Assembly: GCA_938038445.1 (NCBI GenBank)
Contig: CALHRZ010000007.1
Coordinates: 248,001 to 312,000, forward strand
DNA length: 64,000 nucleotides
From: an uncultured bacterium
Lineage (GTDB): Bacteria > Verrucomicrobiota > Kiritimatiellia > CAIKKV01
Direction of reading: 5' to 3'
The notes under the pieces were generated by a model. It saw only the letters and a program-made list of their open reading frames with translations. It did not search any database and was not told where the DNA came from. Made by a program: the position numbers and the translations under genes. Of the stretch, positions 32,570 to 40,551 are shown one piece after another. Each line of letters opens with the position of its first letter. Position 1 is the first letter of the stretch.

Positions 32570-34639
32570 ATGAAAACGATTCGAAGTCTGTTGCCTCTTT
32601 CAACACCTGCCGGCGACCTTCCGCCTTATACGGCGCGCAGCCGCAATCTTGTCCGATTTGCGCGTCACCTTCCCATTGAAACGATGGATGAGTCGTTTGC
32701 GGCCGATTATGGTTTCAAAGATCACGGGAGTCGGTTTGCGCTTCTGAAGAGTCCCAAAACGGATCCGGGGCCGGACGAATGTTATGGAATCTATGCGCGG
32801 GATGCTCGACTCCTGTTTCGTAAGCTGCTGGGACTCCGGATAGAGTATGAGGGGTTGGGTTCACAACGGGCGGCTCAACTGAGTTTTTACAATTCCATGA
32901 ACTATTACCGGTCCCATGTGGAAGAGCACTTTTATCACAATGGGACCAATCCCGTTCCTCCTCTCGAGGGGGAATGTGTTTTTTGGTTTGCGGCGCCGGA
33001 TATCCTGGTCATTCGCTATCGGTTTTGGAACAAGGTGAACTCGGAGATTCCGCTTCGGCTGTGCTGGTATTCAGAAGGGGAACCAGGGCGAGGGTACGGT
33101 ACGGAGCTCCGGTCCGGTGGGATTGAGTTTTGGAATGAGGCGATGGTTGGGAAAGTGGCGTACACGGCGCGAGCGGAACTTCGAACCGGGGACGCGGGGA
33201 TCACGTTTCGGGCCGAAGGACCTGTGCTGAAAACACGTGAGATTCTGCGGCGGGTTCCGCCGGGGGGGAAAGACGAGGTGCGTTTTGGGGTACGGTTTGC
33301 CTTTAACGATGAACCGTTGCCTCCTTGGTCGGAGGATCTTTGGTCTGAGGGCAGTCTTGCGGGAGCGATCGCGGAGAATGAGCAGGCGTTTCGGCGATTT
33401 CGTCGGTTGCCGCGCTTGTCCTCGTTGAATCAGGATTTGGCGTTGAAGGCGATAGGGGTTTTGCGCGCGTTGCGGTATTGGGAAAGGCGGCTTCCGGGCG
33501 ATCCCCTGATGACCATTCATGCGGGGAAGACGGGGGTATGCGCGACGTGGTTTTGGGACACCGGATGCACGTTGCCTGCGTTGGGCTTAATCAATGAGCA
33601 CGACACAATCCGGGGCGCGTTGAGAGTTCTGACCCGCGGCATTCGTCCGGACGGCACGCCGCCGGTGACCTGTGAAAATGGCGTCTATCAATATTCATAT
33701 CAGATGCCGCTTCTCACGTGGGGAGCGGGGCACTGTTTCGCCGCTTCGCCGGATCCGGGTTTGATGGAGGAAATCTACGAGCCCTTGAGCCGCTACGTAC
33801 GCCACTGGTTGGAGCGGTTTCGGACGCCGCACGGCGTTGTCATTCATCCGCCTGGAATGAGTTGTTTGGATGATGCAAAACGATGGCAACGACGGGAGAC
33901 CCTGGTGCCTGCTCCGGGGCAGCCGTGGACGGAGGTTCAGGGGGATCGGATGCATTCGAGCGAGTACGCGCCGCCGGATGTGAACACGTTTTTGGCGTTG
34001 GAAATGAGAACGCTGGCCGTGATGGCCGAGGCGATGGGATATGCGAAGGATGCGGCGCATTGGAAGCGGGAGGGAGAACGGCTGGCGGAGGCCATTAATC
34101 ACTGGCTGTTCGAGCCGGAGACGGGGACCTATCAGGACCGGCATGTGGAGACGGGAGTGTTCGGCGGCATGGTTCATATGGGCAGTTTCCTGCCTCTCTA
34201 TGCCGGATTTGCGCCTGCCGAGATTGGCCGTGCGATGTGCCGGAATTATCTGCTGGCGCCCAATCATTTTTTGACGCCGATGCCATTTCCCGTTGTGGAT
34301 CGGGCTCATCCGAGCTATCGGCCTGGGGGATATCTTTTTGCCCCGCCGGAGTTTCCGGGTTCGTTGGTGCAGCACGCGTACTGGTGCGGGCGCACATGGA
34401 TTCATTCCGCGGTCTGGATGTTGGGAGCGCTTTGGCGGTACGGGTTTCAGCGCGAGGCCGGCAAACTGGCCGATCGGATTCTGCTTGCGGCGAGTCGGTC
34501 GGAGTCGCTGGTGGAGTGCTACGACAGTTTGACGGGTTTTGGGAATGGCCACCCGGAGTTCATGTGGTCGGCTGCCGCTGTTCTTTTGTTACTCGACCGT
34601 TTTTACGAACGGAGTGCGGTTCCGGTGATTCGTCCATGA
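32570..34639 (+). CDS. GH63/GH37-like (alpha/alpha)6 glycoside hydrolase
   Basis: 689 residues, starting on the base after the previous stop. Residues 1-260 are a beta-rich N-terminal domain. The catalytic helical barrel has GVCATWFWDTGCTLPALGLI (Asp as likely general acid), RPDGTPPVTCENGVYQYSYQMPLLTWGAGH, HSSEYAPPDVNTFLALEMRTLAVMAEAMG and CGRTWIHSAVWMLGALWRYGF, the pattern of trehalase/glucosidase-I/mannosylglycerate-hydrolase-like enzymes. No signal peptide. It probably releases a terminal alpha-linked sugar together with the GHL6-like enzyme. The stop overlaps the start of a short remnant frame. Confidence 0.8.
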   Translation: MKTIRSLLPLSTPAGDLPPYTARSRNLVRFARHLPIETMDESFAADYGFKDHGSRFALLKSPKTDPGPDECYGIYARDARLLFRKLLGLRIEYEGLGSQRAAQLSFYNSMNYYRSHVEEHFYHNGTNPVPPLEGECVFWFAAPDILVIRYRFWNKVNSEIPLRLCWYSEGEPGRGYGTELRSGGIEFWNEAMVGKVAYTARAELRTGDAGITFRAEGPVLKTREILRRVPPGGKDEVRFGVRFAFNDEPLPPWSEDLWSEGSLAGAIAENEQAFRRFRRLPRLSSLNQDLALKAIGVLRALRYWERRLPGDPLMTIHAGKTGVCATWFWDTGCTLPALGLINEHDTIRGALRVLTRGIRPDGTPPVTCENGVYQYSYQMPLLTWGAGHCFAASPDPGLMEEIYEPLSRYVRHWLERFRTPHGVVIHPPGMSCLDDAKRWQRRETLVPAPGQPWTEVQGDRMHSSEYAPPDVNTFLALEMRTLAVMAEAMGYAKDAAHWKREGERLAEAINHWLFEPETGTYQDRHVETGVFGGMVHMGSFLPLYAGFAPAEIGRAMCRNYLLAPNHFLTPMPFPVVDRAHPSYRPGGYLFAPPEFPGSLVQHAYWCGRTWIHSAVWMLGALWRYGFQREAGKLADRILLAASRSESLVECYDSLTGFGNGHPEFMWSAAAVLLLLDRFYERSAVPVIRP

Positions 34640-34788
34640 ACCACTGGTCCTTGCCTCCCTTCGCGTATAGGAGGAGGGATCTTGTGCGGGAATTGGCGGA
34701 TCAATGCGATCGGAAAGGACTGAGCTTTTTTGCTTATTACTCGCATGCGCTCACGACCGATTTGCTGCCCATTGCCCGACCGCAGTAA
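34636..34788 (+). pseudogene. Remnant resembling the start of a GH29-type alpha-L-fucosidase
   Basis: 50 codons, starting with an ATGA overlap on the GH63-like gene, as an intact coupled gene would. RRRDLVRELADQCDRKGLSFFAYYSHAL strongly resembles the strand/helix of fucosidase-like TIM barrels (D-V-EL-ACRKRGLK-G-YYS). The frame then reads 12 unrelated residues and stops. The following 229 bases to 35017 contain no further recognisable domain in any frame and no other gene. Most likely a third glycosidase of this operon, reduced by deletion. It could instead be a short expressed peptide, but nothing supports that. Confidence 0.55.
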
Positions 34789-35017
34789 TTGACTGGCTCA
34801 TGTGGGACCCATGCCGGATGGAATGATTCCTACGGAGGCGGTGTGATTGCTCAGGGAAGTGGGGCGTCGGATTGCCCTGGAAGGCATGCCGAGAGCGGAT
34901 CAGGCGGCGGAACGTCGGCGAGGGGAGGCGGGAAATTCTGCCCAATGAGGAAGGAGGCCGTTGGGCAGGAGGTTCAAAGGGCAGGCAGGACGAAAAGCCG
35001 TCGCAGAGAATGAGGTG

Positions 35018-35848
35018 TCAGGGAAGGGAGGCGAGGAGGCGCCTGAGGTAACCGACAGTTTCGGCGATATCCTTGCGCTGTTGTTCCCCAGAGATTTCCC
35101 GTTCGATGATATAGGCGCCCTTGAAACCGAGCGCGTGAAGGCGGCGAACGAGTTCGGGGAAATTGACTTTTCCCTCGCCGACTTTTGTTTCGCGGCCGAG
35201 AGAACGGCCGTTGGTGGGATAAAGGCCATCCTTCGCGTGGACACAGCGAACGTAGGGGCCGAAGACGTCGAGTGCATCCAAGGGATTGCCCATGCCGTAG
35301 AGAATGAGGTTGGCGGGGTCGAGGTTGATTCCGAGCCCAGGGATACGGAGGTCTTCGATCACGCGTAGGAGGGTGACGGGGGTTTCCTGGCCGGTTTCAA
35401 ACCAGAAGCCGATGCCTTTTTCCGCGCAGTAGGCTGCGACTTCATAGATGGCGACGAGGGTTTCGCGGTACGCGGAACGGACGCATTCTTGAGGGACGAA
35501 GCCGCAGTGGGTGATGATAGCGGGCGCGCCGAAGGCGGCAGCGAAGTCGGCGCCGGCCTTGAGGGCTTCAATACGCAGGCGGCGGTATTCAGGCGGCACG
35601 AGGCCAAGGGTGATAGGGCCTTGGATAAAGTCCCAAATCGCGGGACCTGGGTATCCTACCCAGCAGGCGGCGACTTCGATTCCGGCGGCGTCGGCTAGGC
35701 GGCGCAGGGCGATAGGATCAGCGTTGAGCCAGGTGCGGTAGTTCCAACAGGCGAGTTGGCAAGCGTCGAGCCCGAACTGGGCGACGTGGCAAAAAGGATC
35801 TCCTTCGATTTGGAGGGCGGTCATGGTGCCGATTTTATTTGTGGCCAT
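35018..35848 (-). CDS. Xylose isomerase-like TIM-barrel sugar isomerase/epimerase
   Basis: 276 residues from the ATG giving MATNKIGTMTALQIEGDP, with AAAGGA upstream; the longer open frame upstream is Pro-rich shadow of the Nudix gene. Metal- and substrate-site residues of AP_endonuc_2-type isomerases are seen in IITHCGFVPQ, IGFWFETGQETP, GINLDPANLILYG, VRCVHAKDGLYPTN and GAYIIEREISG. Probably an intracellular ketose/aldose or inositol-type isomerase or epimerase. It overlaps the upstream Nudix gene by 28 bases. Confidence 0.85.
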   Translation of the reverse strand: MATNKIGTMTALQIEGDPFCHVAQFGLDACQLACWNYRTWLNADPIALRRLADAAGIEVAACWVGYPGPAIWDFIQGPITLGLVPPEYRRLRIEALKAGADFAAAFGAPAIITHCGFVPQECVRSAYRETLVAIYEVAAYCAEKGIGFWFETGQETPVTLLRVIEDLRIPGLGINLDPANLILYGMGNPLDALDVFGPYVRCVHAKDGLYPTNGRSLGRETKVGEGKVNFPELVRRLHALGFKGAYIIEREISGEQQRKDIAETVGYLRRLLASLP

Positions 35849-36510
35849 AGGGGTCCTTTCTTTTGGTGAGCAGTTTTGTTTGGAAAAAGGGGGGAGGGGT
35901 GGGCGGCGTAGAGGGCGGTCCAAAGGTGGGCGGGGACGGGGGTAGGTTGTTGGTCGGGTGGAATTGGAAAAAGGCCGGTCGGTTTGCGTATTAGGCGGCG
36001 AATGATCCATTCGGAGATGTTTCCGATTGGGCCGAGGGTAGAGAGATGATTGGGGCGAACCCAACGGGCGTCGGTGATTTCGTGGGGGTCTGGGGTGAGG
36101 GGGGTGGGCGGGCTTTGGAGGTCGAGGGAGAAGACGAGGTAGAGGTTTTGTTCGTGGGGGGACTGGGCGTGGCGGATTGCGATAAGGGCGGTGGGTTTGA
36201 CGGCGAGGCCGGTTTCTTCGAGAACTTCGCGGGTGATGGCGAGGTGGGGTGGCTCGTCTTCTTCGACGTAACCGCCAGGGAGGGTCCAGCGGCCTTTTCC
36301 GGGGTCGTGGGCGCGTTGAACAAGGAGGGCACAGCCGTGGTGGAGGATGAGACCCCCGACACCGACGGAGAAGCGGCCGAAGACAATGTGGCCGCAGCGG
36401 CTGCAGGCGACGCGGATGCGGCCGCCTTCTGGGCGTGGGGCGAGGGGATTACCGCAGTGGGAACAGAAGCGTTCTTCGTGGTTGGCGGGTTGTTCCGGGA
36501 GAGGTGGCAT
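35821..36510 (-). CDS. Nudix hydrolase with N-terminal zinc ribbon (NudC-like)
   Basis: 229 residues. Zinc ribbon FCSHCGNPLAPR with VACSRCGHIVF (CX2C...CX2C) at residues ~15-45. The complete Nudix box follows, GGYVEEDEPPHLAITREV then LEETGL. The layout resembles ADP-ribose/NADH-type Nudix proteins, but NudC's downstream SQPWPFPXS motif is not seen. The last ~40 residues are Pro/Lys-rich and overlap the next gene. No ribosome site precedes the ATG; the promoter ends only eight bases upstream, so a leaderless mRNA is predicted. Confidence 0.85.
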   Translation of the reverse strand: MPPLPEQPANHEERFCSHCGNPLAPRPEGGRIRVACSRCGHIVFGRFSVGVGGLILHHGCALLVQRAHDPGKGRWTLPGGYVEEDEPPHLAITREVLEETGLAVKPTALIAIRHAQSPHEQNLYLVFSLDLQSPPTPLTPDPHEITDARWVRPNHLSTLGPIGNISEWIIRRLIRKPTGLFPIPPDQQPTPVPAHLWTALYAAHPSPLFPNKTAHQKKGPLWPQIKSAP

Positions 36511-36518
36511 GAGGGGGA

Positions 36519-36548
36519 ACTATAGGGCAAGAGGGGCGTTTTATGCAA
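36519..36548 (-). promoter_or_regulatory. Promoter of the zinc-ribbon Nudix gene (predicted leaderless)
   Basis: On the minus strand TTGCAT (36548-36543), 18-base spacer, TATAGT (36524-36519, five of six consensus). Eight bases (TCCCCCTC) separate it from the ATG at 36510, so transcription should begin at or next to the start codon. Confidence 0.6.
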
Positions 36549-36603
36549 TGAGCGAGTTGGGGGTTGGTAATGTTGAGATGAGAGTTTCTGAGGGAGCGCC
36601 GTT

Positions 36604-36822
36604 TTGTTCCATTTCGAGGCCGAGAACAGTTTCAGGCTCTGGAACCAGTGCGATCTCCTTGGTTGGATTCGGGTTGTTCAAAGCGGGCTGCTGTACTATA
36701 ACGACATCCGGCGACACGCTTCCCTCGGGAACGTCTCGCCGGCTGAGTTCCTTAGAAAACATGGCGCATGTCCACGCGGCGGGGCCACACTCAGAAAGAG
36801 GAGTGGAAATGTTGAATGTTGA
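36604..36822 (+). pseudogene. Remnant of an IS3-type transposase (OrfB C-terminus)
   Basis: The frame contains LLYYNDIRRHASLGNVSPAEFLRKHG, the end of the integrase domain of IS3-family OrfB proteins (YN-RRPHSSLGY-TPAEF). The sequence before it is not transposase-like and there is no OrfA, so only the 3' tip survives. It fills most of the 403-base gap between a Nudix gene and the YchF-like gene. A 24-base motif just inside its end (36809-36832) recurs at 50301-50326. Confidence 0.7.
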
Positions 36823-36832
36823 GGTTGGACCT
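36809..36832 (+). repeat. Repeated motif, copy 1 (possible insertion-sequence end)
   Basis: AATGTTGAATGT then TGAGGTTGGACC. It agrees with 50301-50326 at all but three of the 24 aligned bases (AATGTTGAATGTAGAGGTCT then GACCCC). It lies at the 3' end of the IS3 remnant, so it may be the element's terminal region. Confidence 0.5.
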
Positions 36833-36861
36833 GGAGGGGCCGGCTTCGGATGGGTTGGGGG

Positions 36862-36890
36862 TTGTGGGAGGAGCGGGAACGGGGTAGGAT
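36862..36890 (+). promoter_or_regulatory. Possible promoter of the YchF-like gene
   Basis: TTGTGG (36862-36867), 17-base spacer, TAGGAT (36885-36890). The predicted start is about 17 bases before the ATG at 36914, which has AAAGGA upstream. Confidence 0.45.
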
Positions 36891-36913
36891 AATCGCGTAG
36901 AAAAAAAGGAAAA

Positions 36914-37963
36914 ATGCAGATGAAAGCGGCGATTGTGGGATATGGGCAGGCGGGGAAGAAAACGCTTTTCACTTTGTTAACCGGGCGGGAAGTTCCTCAC
37001 GGTAGGAAGGAGACAGAAGCCATCGAAGGAGCAGCACCGGTGGCCGATTCCCGTGTGGACACCCTGGCCCGGCTTTTCAATCCCAAACGGACTCGATATG
37101 CCGAAACTCTTCTTGTTCTCTGCCCTGATGTTCCGCTCGAAGGGAAAGGGCCCTGGATGGAAACGGCACGCGCCTGCGATCTTCTGTTGGTGGTCCTGCG
37201 GGACTTTCACGCTCCGGACGTTTTTCATCCGCGTGGGAGCGTGGATCCCGACCGCGATCGCTCGGACCTTGCGACCGAAATCCTCTTTGCCGATGTGGAT
37301 CTTGTGGACAAGCGGCTCGATCGGCTTACGAAGGAGAAGCGAGGGGGGCTTTCGCCTCTTCAACAGGCCGAAGAGCACGCGCTTCTCAAATGCCGCGAGG
37401 CACTTGCTCAAGGACGTTGGCTTCGAGACGTTCCGTTAGACGAGAACGACTGGAAAGCCTTGCGCAATCTCGGTTTCCTCACCCGCAAGCCGATTCTTTG
37501 GGTTTATAATGTGGACGAAGAAGGTGTTCACGCCGCGCGAAAAAAGGAGGGATCCGATCCGACGGTCTTTGTCGTTTCGGCAAAAATGGAACAGGAGATC
37601 ATGGCGATGGAGAATCCGGAAGACCGGCGCGCTTTTCTCCACGAACTGGGGTTCGACCGGCCCGGCCTCGACCGGCTCAACGCTGCGGCGTACGATGCCC
37701 TTGGCCTCATGTCCTTTTATACGGTTGGCCCCGATGAAGTTCGCGCCTGGACGATTCGAAAAGGAAGCACGGCGCCGACGGCGGCGGGCAAGGTCCATAC
37801 CGATATGGAGCGGGGATTCATTCGGGTCGAAATCATTTCGTACGATGACATGATTGCCGCAGGGGGCGAGGCGGAGGCCAAAGCGCGGGGAAAGCTACAG
37901 GTGCGCGGGCGGGATTACGTCATCCAAGACGGCGACATCTGTCACTTTCGCTTCAGTGTTTGA
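36914..37963 (+). CDS. YchF/OLA1-like P-loop GTPase family protein
   Basis: 349 residues. Layout of the Obg-like YchF family: N-terminal G domain (AAIVGYGQAGKKTLF), a helical insertion (EILFADVDLVDKRLDRLTKE), the family-specific WVYNVDEEG in place of the usual NKXD, and a C-terminal TGS-like domain (FYTVGPDEVRAWTIRKGSTAPTAAGKVH to VQDGDICHFRFSV). The P loop is altered: G-Y-G-Q-A-G-K15-K16-T17 has Lys where Ser is normal, and PNVG is missing. It probably binds nucleotide near ribosomes. The stop region overlaps recO by 11 bases, tail to tail. Confidence 0.85.
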   Translation: MQMKAAIVGYGQAGKKTLFTLLTGREVPHGRKETEAIEGAAPVADSRVDTLARLFNPKRTRYAETLLVLCPDVPLEGKGPWMETARACDLLLVVLRDFHAPDVFHPRGSVDPDRDRSDLATEILFADVDLVDKRLDRLTKEKRGGLSPLQQAEEHALLKCREALAQGRWLRDVPLDENDWKALRNLGFLTRKPILWVYNVDEEGVHAARKKEGSDPTVFVVSAKMEQEIMAMENPEDRRAFLHELGFDRPGLDRLNAAAYDALGLMSFYTVGPDEVRAWTIRKGSTAPTAAGKVHTDMERGFIRVEIISYDDMIAAGGEAEAKARGKLQVRGRDYVIQDGDICHFRFSV

Positions 37964-38741
37964 GGGATGCCCTCGGAGTTTCCACAAGTTCGAGCGCGAT
38001 CTCGCGACTTTTCGGGCGCAGGTCCAGATGGTACTCCAGGAACAACGCGAGCGCAGGGAGGATTTCCGATGCGAGAAGGGAATCGTTTGGCGCGGCAGAG
38101 GGAGGTTTGGCGAGTTCCCATTGTTGTATAGCGGCGAGCGTGGCGGGCGACAGGAGGGCTTGAGGCTCTGGTTCCCCCGGCCGGATACGGCAGCGGGAGC
38201 ACACGATTCCACCACTTCGGACGCCGAGAAAAAAAGGCGTTGGGGCTTTGGCGGGTTCATGGAGCGCGCGGCATCTAGGGCATCGGTCTATCACGGGCGC
38301 CAACCCAACGGCGCGGAGCAGCGCCCATTCGAACCATGCGATCTGGAGGGGTAGATTTTGCGAGTGTGGCAGAGTGTCGAGAGCCGTTTCCAGAAGCGAA
38401 AAAGTTTCGGCATGAGGAACGGCGGGAGGCGTGACGGATGCCGTCAAATCGCAGAACCAAGACGCGCAGGCAGCGGCCCGCCAATTGTACCGCAAAGGGG
38501 CGCGAATCGCGATCGGAGCGACTTCCTTCAGGATGAGAAGTCGGTCGGGCGGTTTGACGTAATAAAGCAGTTCGCACGTGTAGCCGAGGTCGAGTTGGCC
38601 GAGGAAAAGGCTTTTCGGGCGTAAAGCACCTTTCGCGACAAACCGCAAGCGGCCGTCTTCCTGCGTCAGGCAGTCGGCAAGCAGCGAGGTTTTCGACCAT
38701 GGGGAGATCCTGAGAACGATTCCTTCGGTTTTGCGGATCAT
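37953..38741 (-). CDS. recO: DNA repair protein RecO
   Basis: 262 residues from the ATG that overlaps the ybeY stop (ATGA). N-terminal OB fold: IRKTEGIVLRISPWSKTSLLADCLTQEDGRLRFVAKGALRPKS. The central helical part carries the four-Cys zinc finger (DRCPRCRALHE, IVCSRCRI). C-terminal LASEILPALALFLEYHLDLRPKSREIALEL is the usual end. It loads RecA through RecR at gaps. An ATG nine bases further upstream is possible. Tail-to-tail overlap with the YchF-like gene. Confidence 0.92.
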   Translation of the reverse strand: MIRKTEGIVLRISPWSKTSLLADCLTQEDGRLRFVAKGALRPKSLFLGQLDLGYTCELLYYVKPPDRLLILKEVAPIAIRAPLRYNWRAAACASWFCDLTASVTPPAVPHAETFSLLETALDTLPHSQNLPLQIAWFEWALLRAVGLAPVIDRCPRCRALHEPAKAPTPFFLGVRSGGIVCSRCRIRPGEPEPQALLSPATLAAIQQWELAKPPSAAPNDSLLASEILPALALFLEYHLDLRPKSREIALELVETPRASLKH

Positions 38742-39214
38742 TGGATGCATTGGGAATTGGAGCGAAGAAGGGGTTGAATGAGGCCGGCTTTGTTTGCTTG
38801 GCGGAGCCAGCGGAGTTCGCGGACGCGCATGCGCCGGCGTTCGGCGGGGGTGGCGTCGGAGGCGTCGGCCAGATGGTCGCATCCATGGGCGAGATAGAGG
38901 GCGAGTTCACGCGCGGGTCCGCCGTAGCGGGGACCCCGTTCGAAGGCGAGATCCACGTTGACAAAGACTTCGCCGATCCAGTCCGTAGCGCCGGGCATGG
39001 GCCTGTAAGCGAGGGTGATTACATCGGTGTCGGCTAGTGGGCCGAAGACCTGCCGGTTGATTCGACGGATTGCAGTCCGATTAAAAAGGGAAACAGAGAT
39101 CTCCTCCCATGAGCGGGAAGGGTTTAACCGACAGGTGCGTTTTAACAGAAAAAGGAGAAGTTGTCGGAGGGCCGATCGGGAAACGGCGGGGGGATGATGG
39201 AGGCGGATGCGCAT
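38738..39214 (-). CDS. ybeY: Endoribonuclease YbeY (rRNA maturation factor)
   Basis: 158 residues. ISVSLFNRTAIRRINRQVFGPLADTDVITLAY corresponds to the RXLN-X-XYRXXDXXTDVLSF region, and IGEVFVNVDLAFERG to GDIXIS. The metal motif reads H110-G-C-D-H114-L-A-D-A-S-D120, so the third canonical His is Asp, a variant also found in Bacteroidetes and some PVC bacteria. Single-strand-specific RNase for 16S rRNA processing and ribosome quality control. Coupled to recO by an ATGA overlap. Confidence 0.88.
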   Translation of the reverse strand: MRIRLHHPPAVSRSALRQLLLFLLKRTCRLNPSRSWEEISVSLFNRTAIRRINRQVFGPLADTDVITLAYRPMPGATDWIGEVFVNVDLAFERGPRYGGPARELALYLAHGCDHLADASDATPAERRRMRVRELRWLRQANKAGLIQPLLRSNSQCIQ

Positions 39215-39234
39215 GGAAAGTGAAGGATTCGAGA

Positions 39235-39263
39235 TTGCGATGAAATCGGGGTTACCCTACACT
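39235..39263 (+). promoter_or_regulatory. Promoter of holA
   Basis: TTGCGA (39235-39240), 17-base spacer, TACACT (39258-39263). The predicted start is about 20 bases before the ATG at 39290, with AAGGAAGG between. Confidence 0.5.
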
Positions 39264-39289
39264 GTTTGCGCGCCAAAAGGAAGGCGAAG

Positions 39290-40519
39290 ATGAAATCATC
39301 ATTGAAAGGGGACTCTGCGAATCCGACGGGCGGGAAACAACGGGGGGGAATCCCAGCGACGGCTTTGTATTTCGGGAGTGATCATTACTGGGTGAATCGT
39401 CGCGCGGAGGAGCGTCTTTCTTCATGGGGGATTACGGATTCGACCTCGCTTCAGCTTGAAGTGGTGGACGGACGTGTTGAGACGGCTGCGGCGGCTGTTC
39501 AAGCGATTCGGAAGTGCTGCGAAGCGCTTCAGACCCCATCCTTTTTTGGAGGGGAGAAAACGATCTGGTTGAAGAACGCCACTTTTCTGGGTTCTTCCAG
39601 CCGAGTGGGGAGCGGTCGGGATGTTCAGAATTGGATGGAAAAACTCGTGGGGATTCTCCGGAAGGGGCTGCCAACCGGGGTGCGATTTTTGGCAACCGCC
39701 GAAGGGGTAGAAAAGCGGACGGCGTTTTACAAGGCGATGGAAAAACTGGGCGAAGCCGTGGCCTTTGAAGTCCCCGAGAAGAGTTGGGAGATCGAGCGGA
39801 AGGCGCCGCTGGCAATCCAGCGGGCGTTGCAGGAGATGGGACTGGATACGGGGCCGGAGGTTATCGAAACGATGGTTGCGATGTTGGGTGCCGATACCGG
39901 GCGTATTCGGCAGGAGGTGCAGAAGTTGGATCTCTATGTAGGCAAACGGCGGCGGATCACGCGGGACGACATCTTCGCGATTGTGACTTGCTCGCGTGGG
40001 GGTGAGGCGTGGGATTTGGCTGATGCGGCGGCGGAACGTCAGTTAGATCGGGCGCTTGCGCTTTTGGATAACCTGCTCGCGCAGCGGGTGAGTCCGATTT
40101 GGATAATGCTGGTGTTGGAGGGGCGTTTCCGTGAACTGGCTTTTTACCGGGAGGTATTGAATCGAGGATGGTTAGGGAAAGGGGACTGGACGGCGCGCCG
40201 TGGCGCAGAATCCCCCCTTAACGATTTACCGGAGGACGCGAAACAGGCGGCGCGTGCGGTCTTGGGGCGCGACCCGTCCGAGATCTTGCCCTACGTGGTG
40301 GGCATTCGATTGCGACAGGCGAAGCGTTTTACGGCTGAGGAGCTCACGCAGGCGCGCGAGGTGTGGCTTGATGCTCATCGGCGGCTTGTCACTTCGAGTT
40401 TGAACCCCCAGTGGGTGCTGGAGACGGCGTTAATCCGGGTGTTGGGGCAGACCCCTTTGTCTCAGGTCTGTTCGGCGTTGCCGCATTCGGCGGTTGCGGA
40501 AATCCTTCCAAACGTGTAA
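39290..40519 (+). CDS. holA: DNA polymerase III delta subunit (HolA)
   Basis: 409 residues from the ATG at 39290 behind AAGGAAGG. LYFGSDHYWVNRRAEERL starts the AAA+-like domain I. TPSFFGGEKTIWLKNATFLG equals the PFLXXXRLVXV strand. RFLATAEGVEKRTAFYKAMEKLGEAVAFEVPEK and the DTGRIRQEVQKLDLYVGKRRRITRDDIFAIVT segment are characteristic of HolA. GGEAWDLADAAAERQLDRALALLDNLLAQ opens the collar domain. Loads the sliding clamp within the DnaX complex. Longer than the usual ~340 residues because of the extended N-terminus and C-terminus. Confidence 0.9.
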   Translation: MKSSLKGDSANPTGGKQRGGIPATALYFGSDHYWVNRRAEERLSSWGITDSTSLQLEVVDGRVETAAAAVQAIRKCCEALQTPSFFGGEKTIWLKNATFLGSSSRVGSGRDVQNWMEKLVGILRKGLPTGVRFLATAEGVEKRTAFYKAMEKLGEAVAFEVPEKSWEIERKAPLAIQRALQEMGLDTGPEVIETMVAMLGADTGRIRQEVQKLDLYVGKRRRITRDDIFAIVTCSRGGEAWDLADAAAERQLDRALALLDNLLAQRVSPIWIMLVLEGRFRELAFYREVLNRGWLGKGDWTARRGAESPLNDLPEDAKQAARAVLGRDPSEILPYVVGIRLRQAKRFTAEELTQAREVWLDAHRRLVTSSLNPQWVLETALIRVLGQTPLSQVCSALPHSAVAEILPNV

Positions 40520-40551
40520 GAATATCGTGCGGATAACTTTGAAGGAGCATC

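Noticed and set aside
34789-35013. A 74-codon plus-strand frame after the fucosidase-like remnant.
   Set aside because: Gly/Arg/Ser-rich low-complexity reading with no homology pattern and no binding site.
38738-39214. YbeY read as inactive because the third metal His is Asp.
   Set aside because: Asp at this position is a known natural variant in other bacterial groups, so loss of function should not be assumed.
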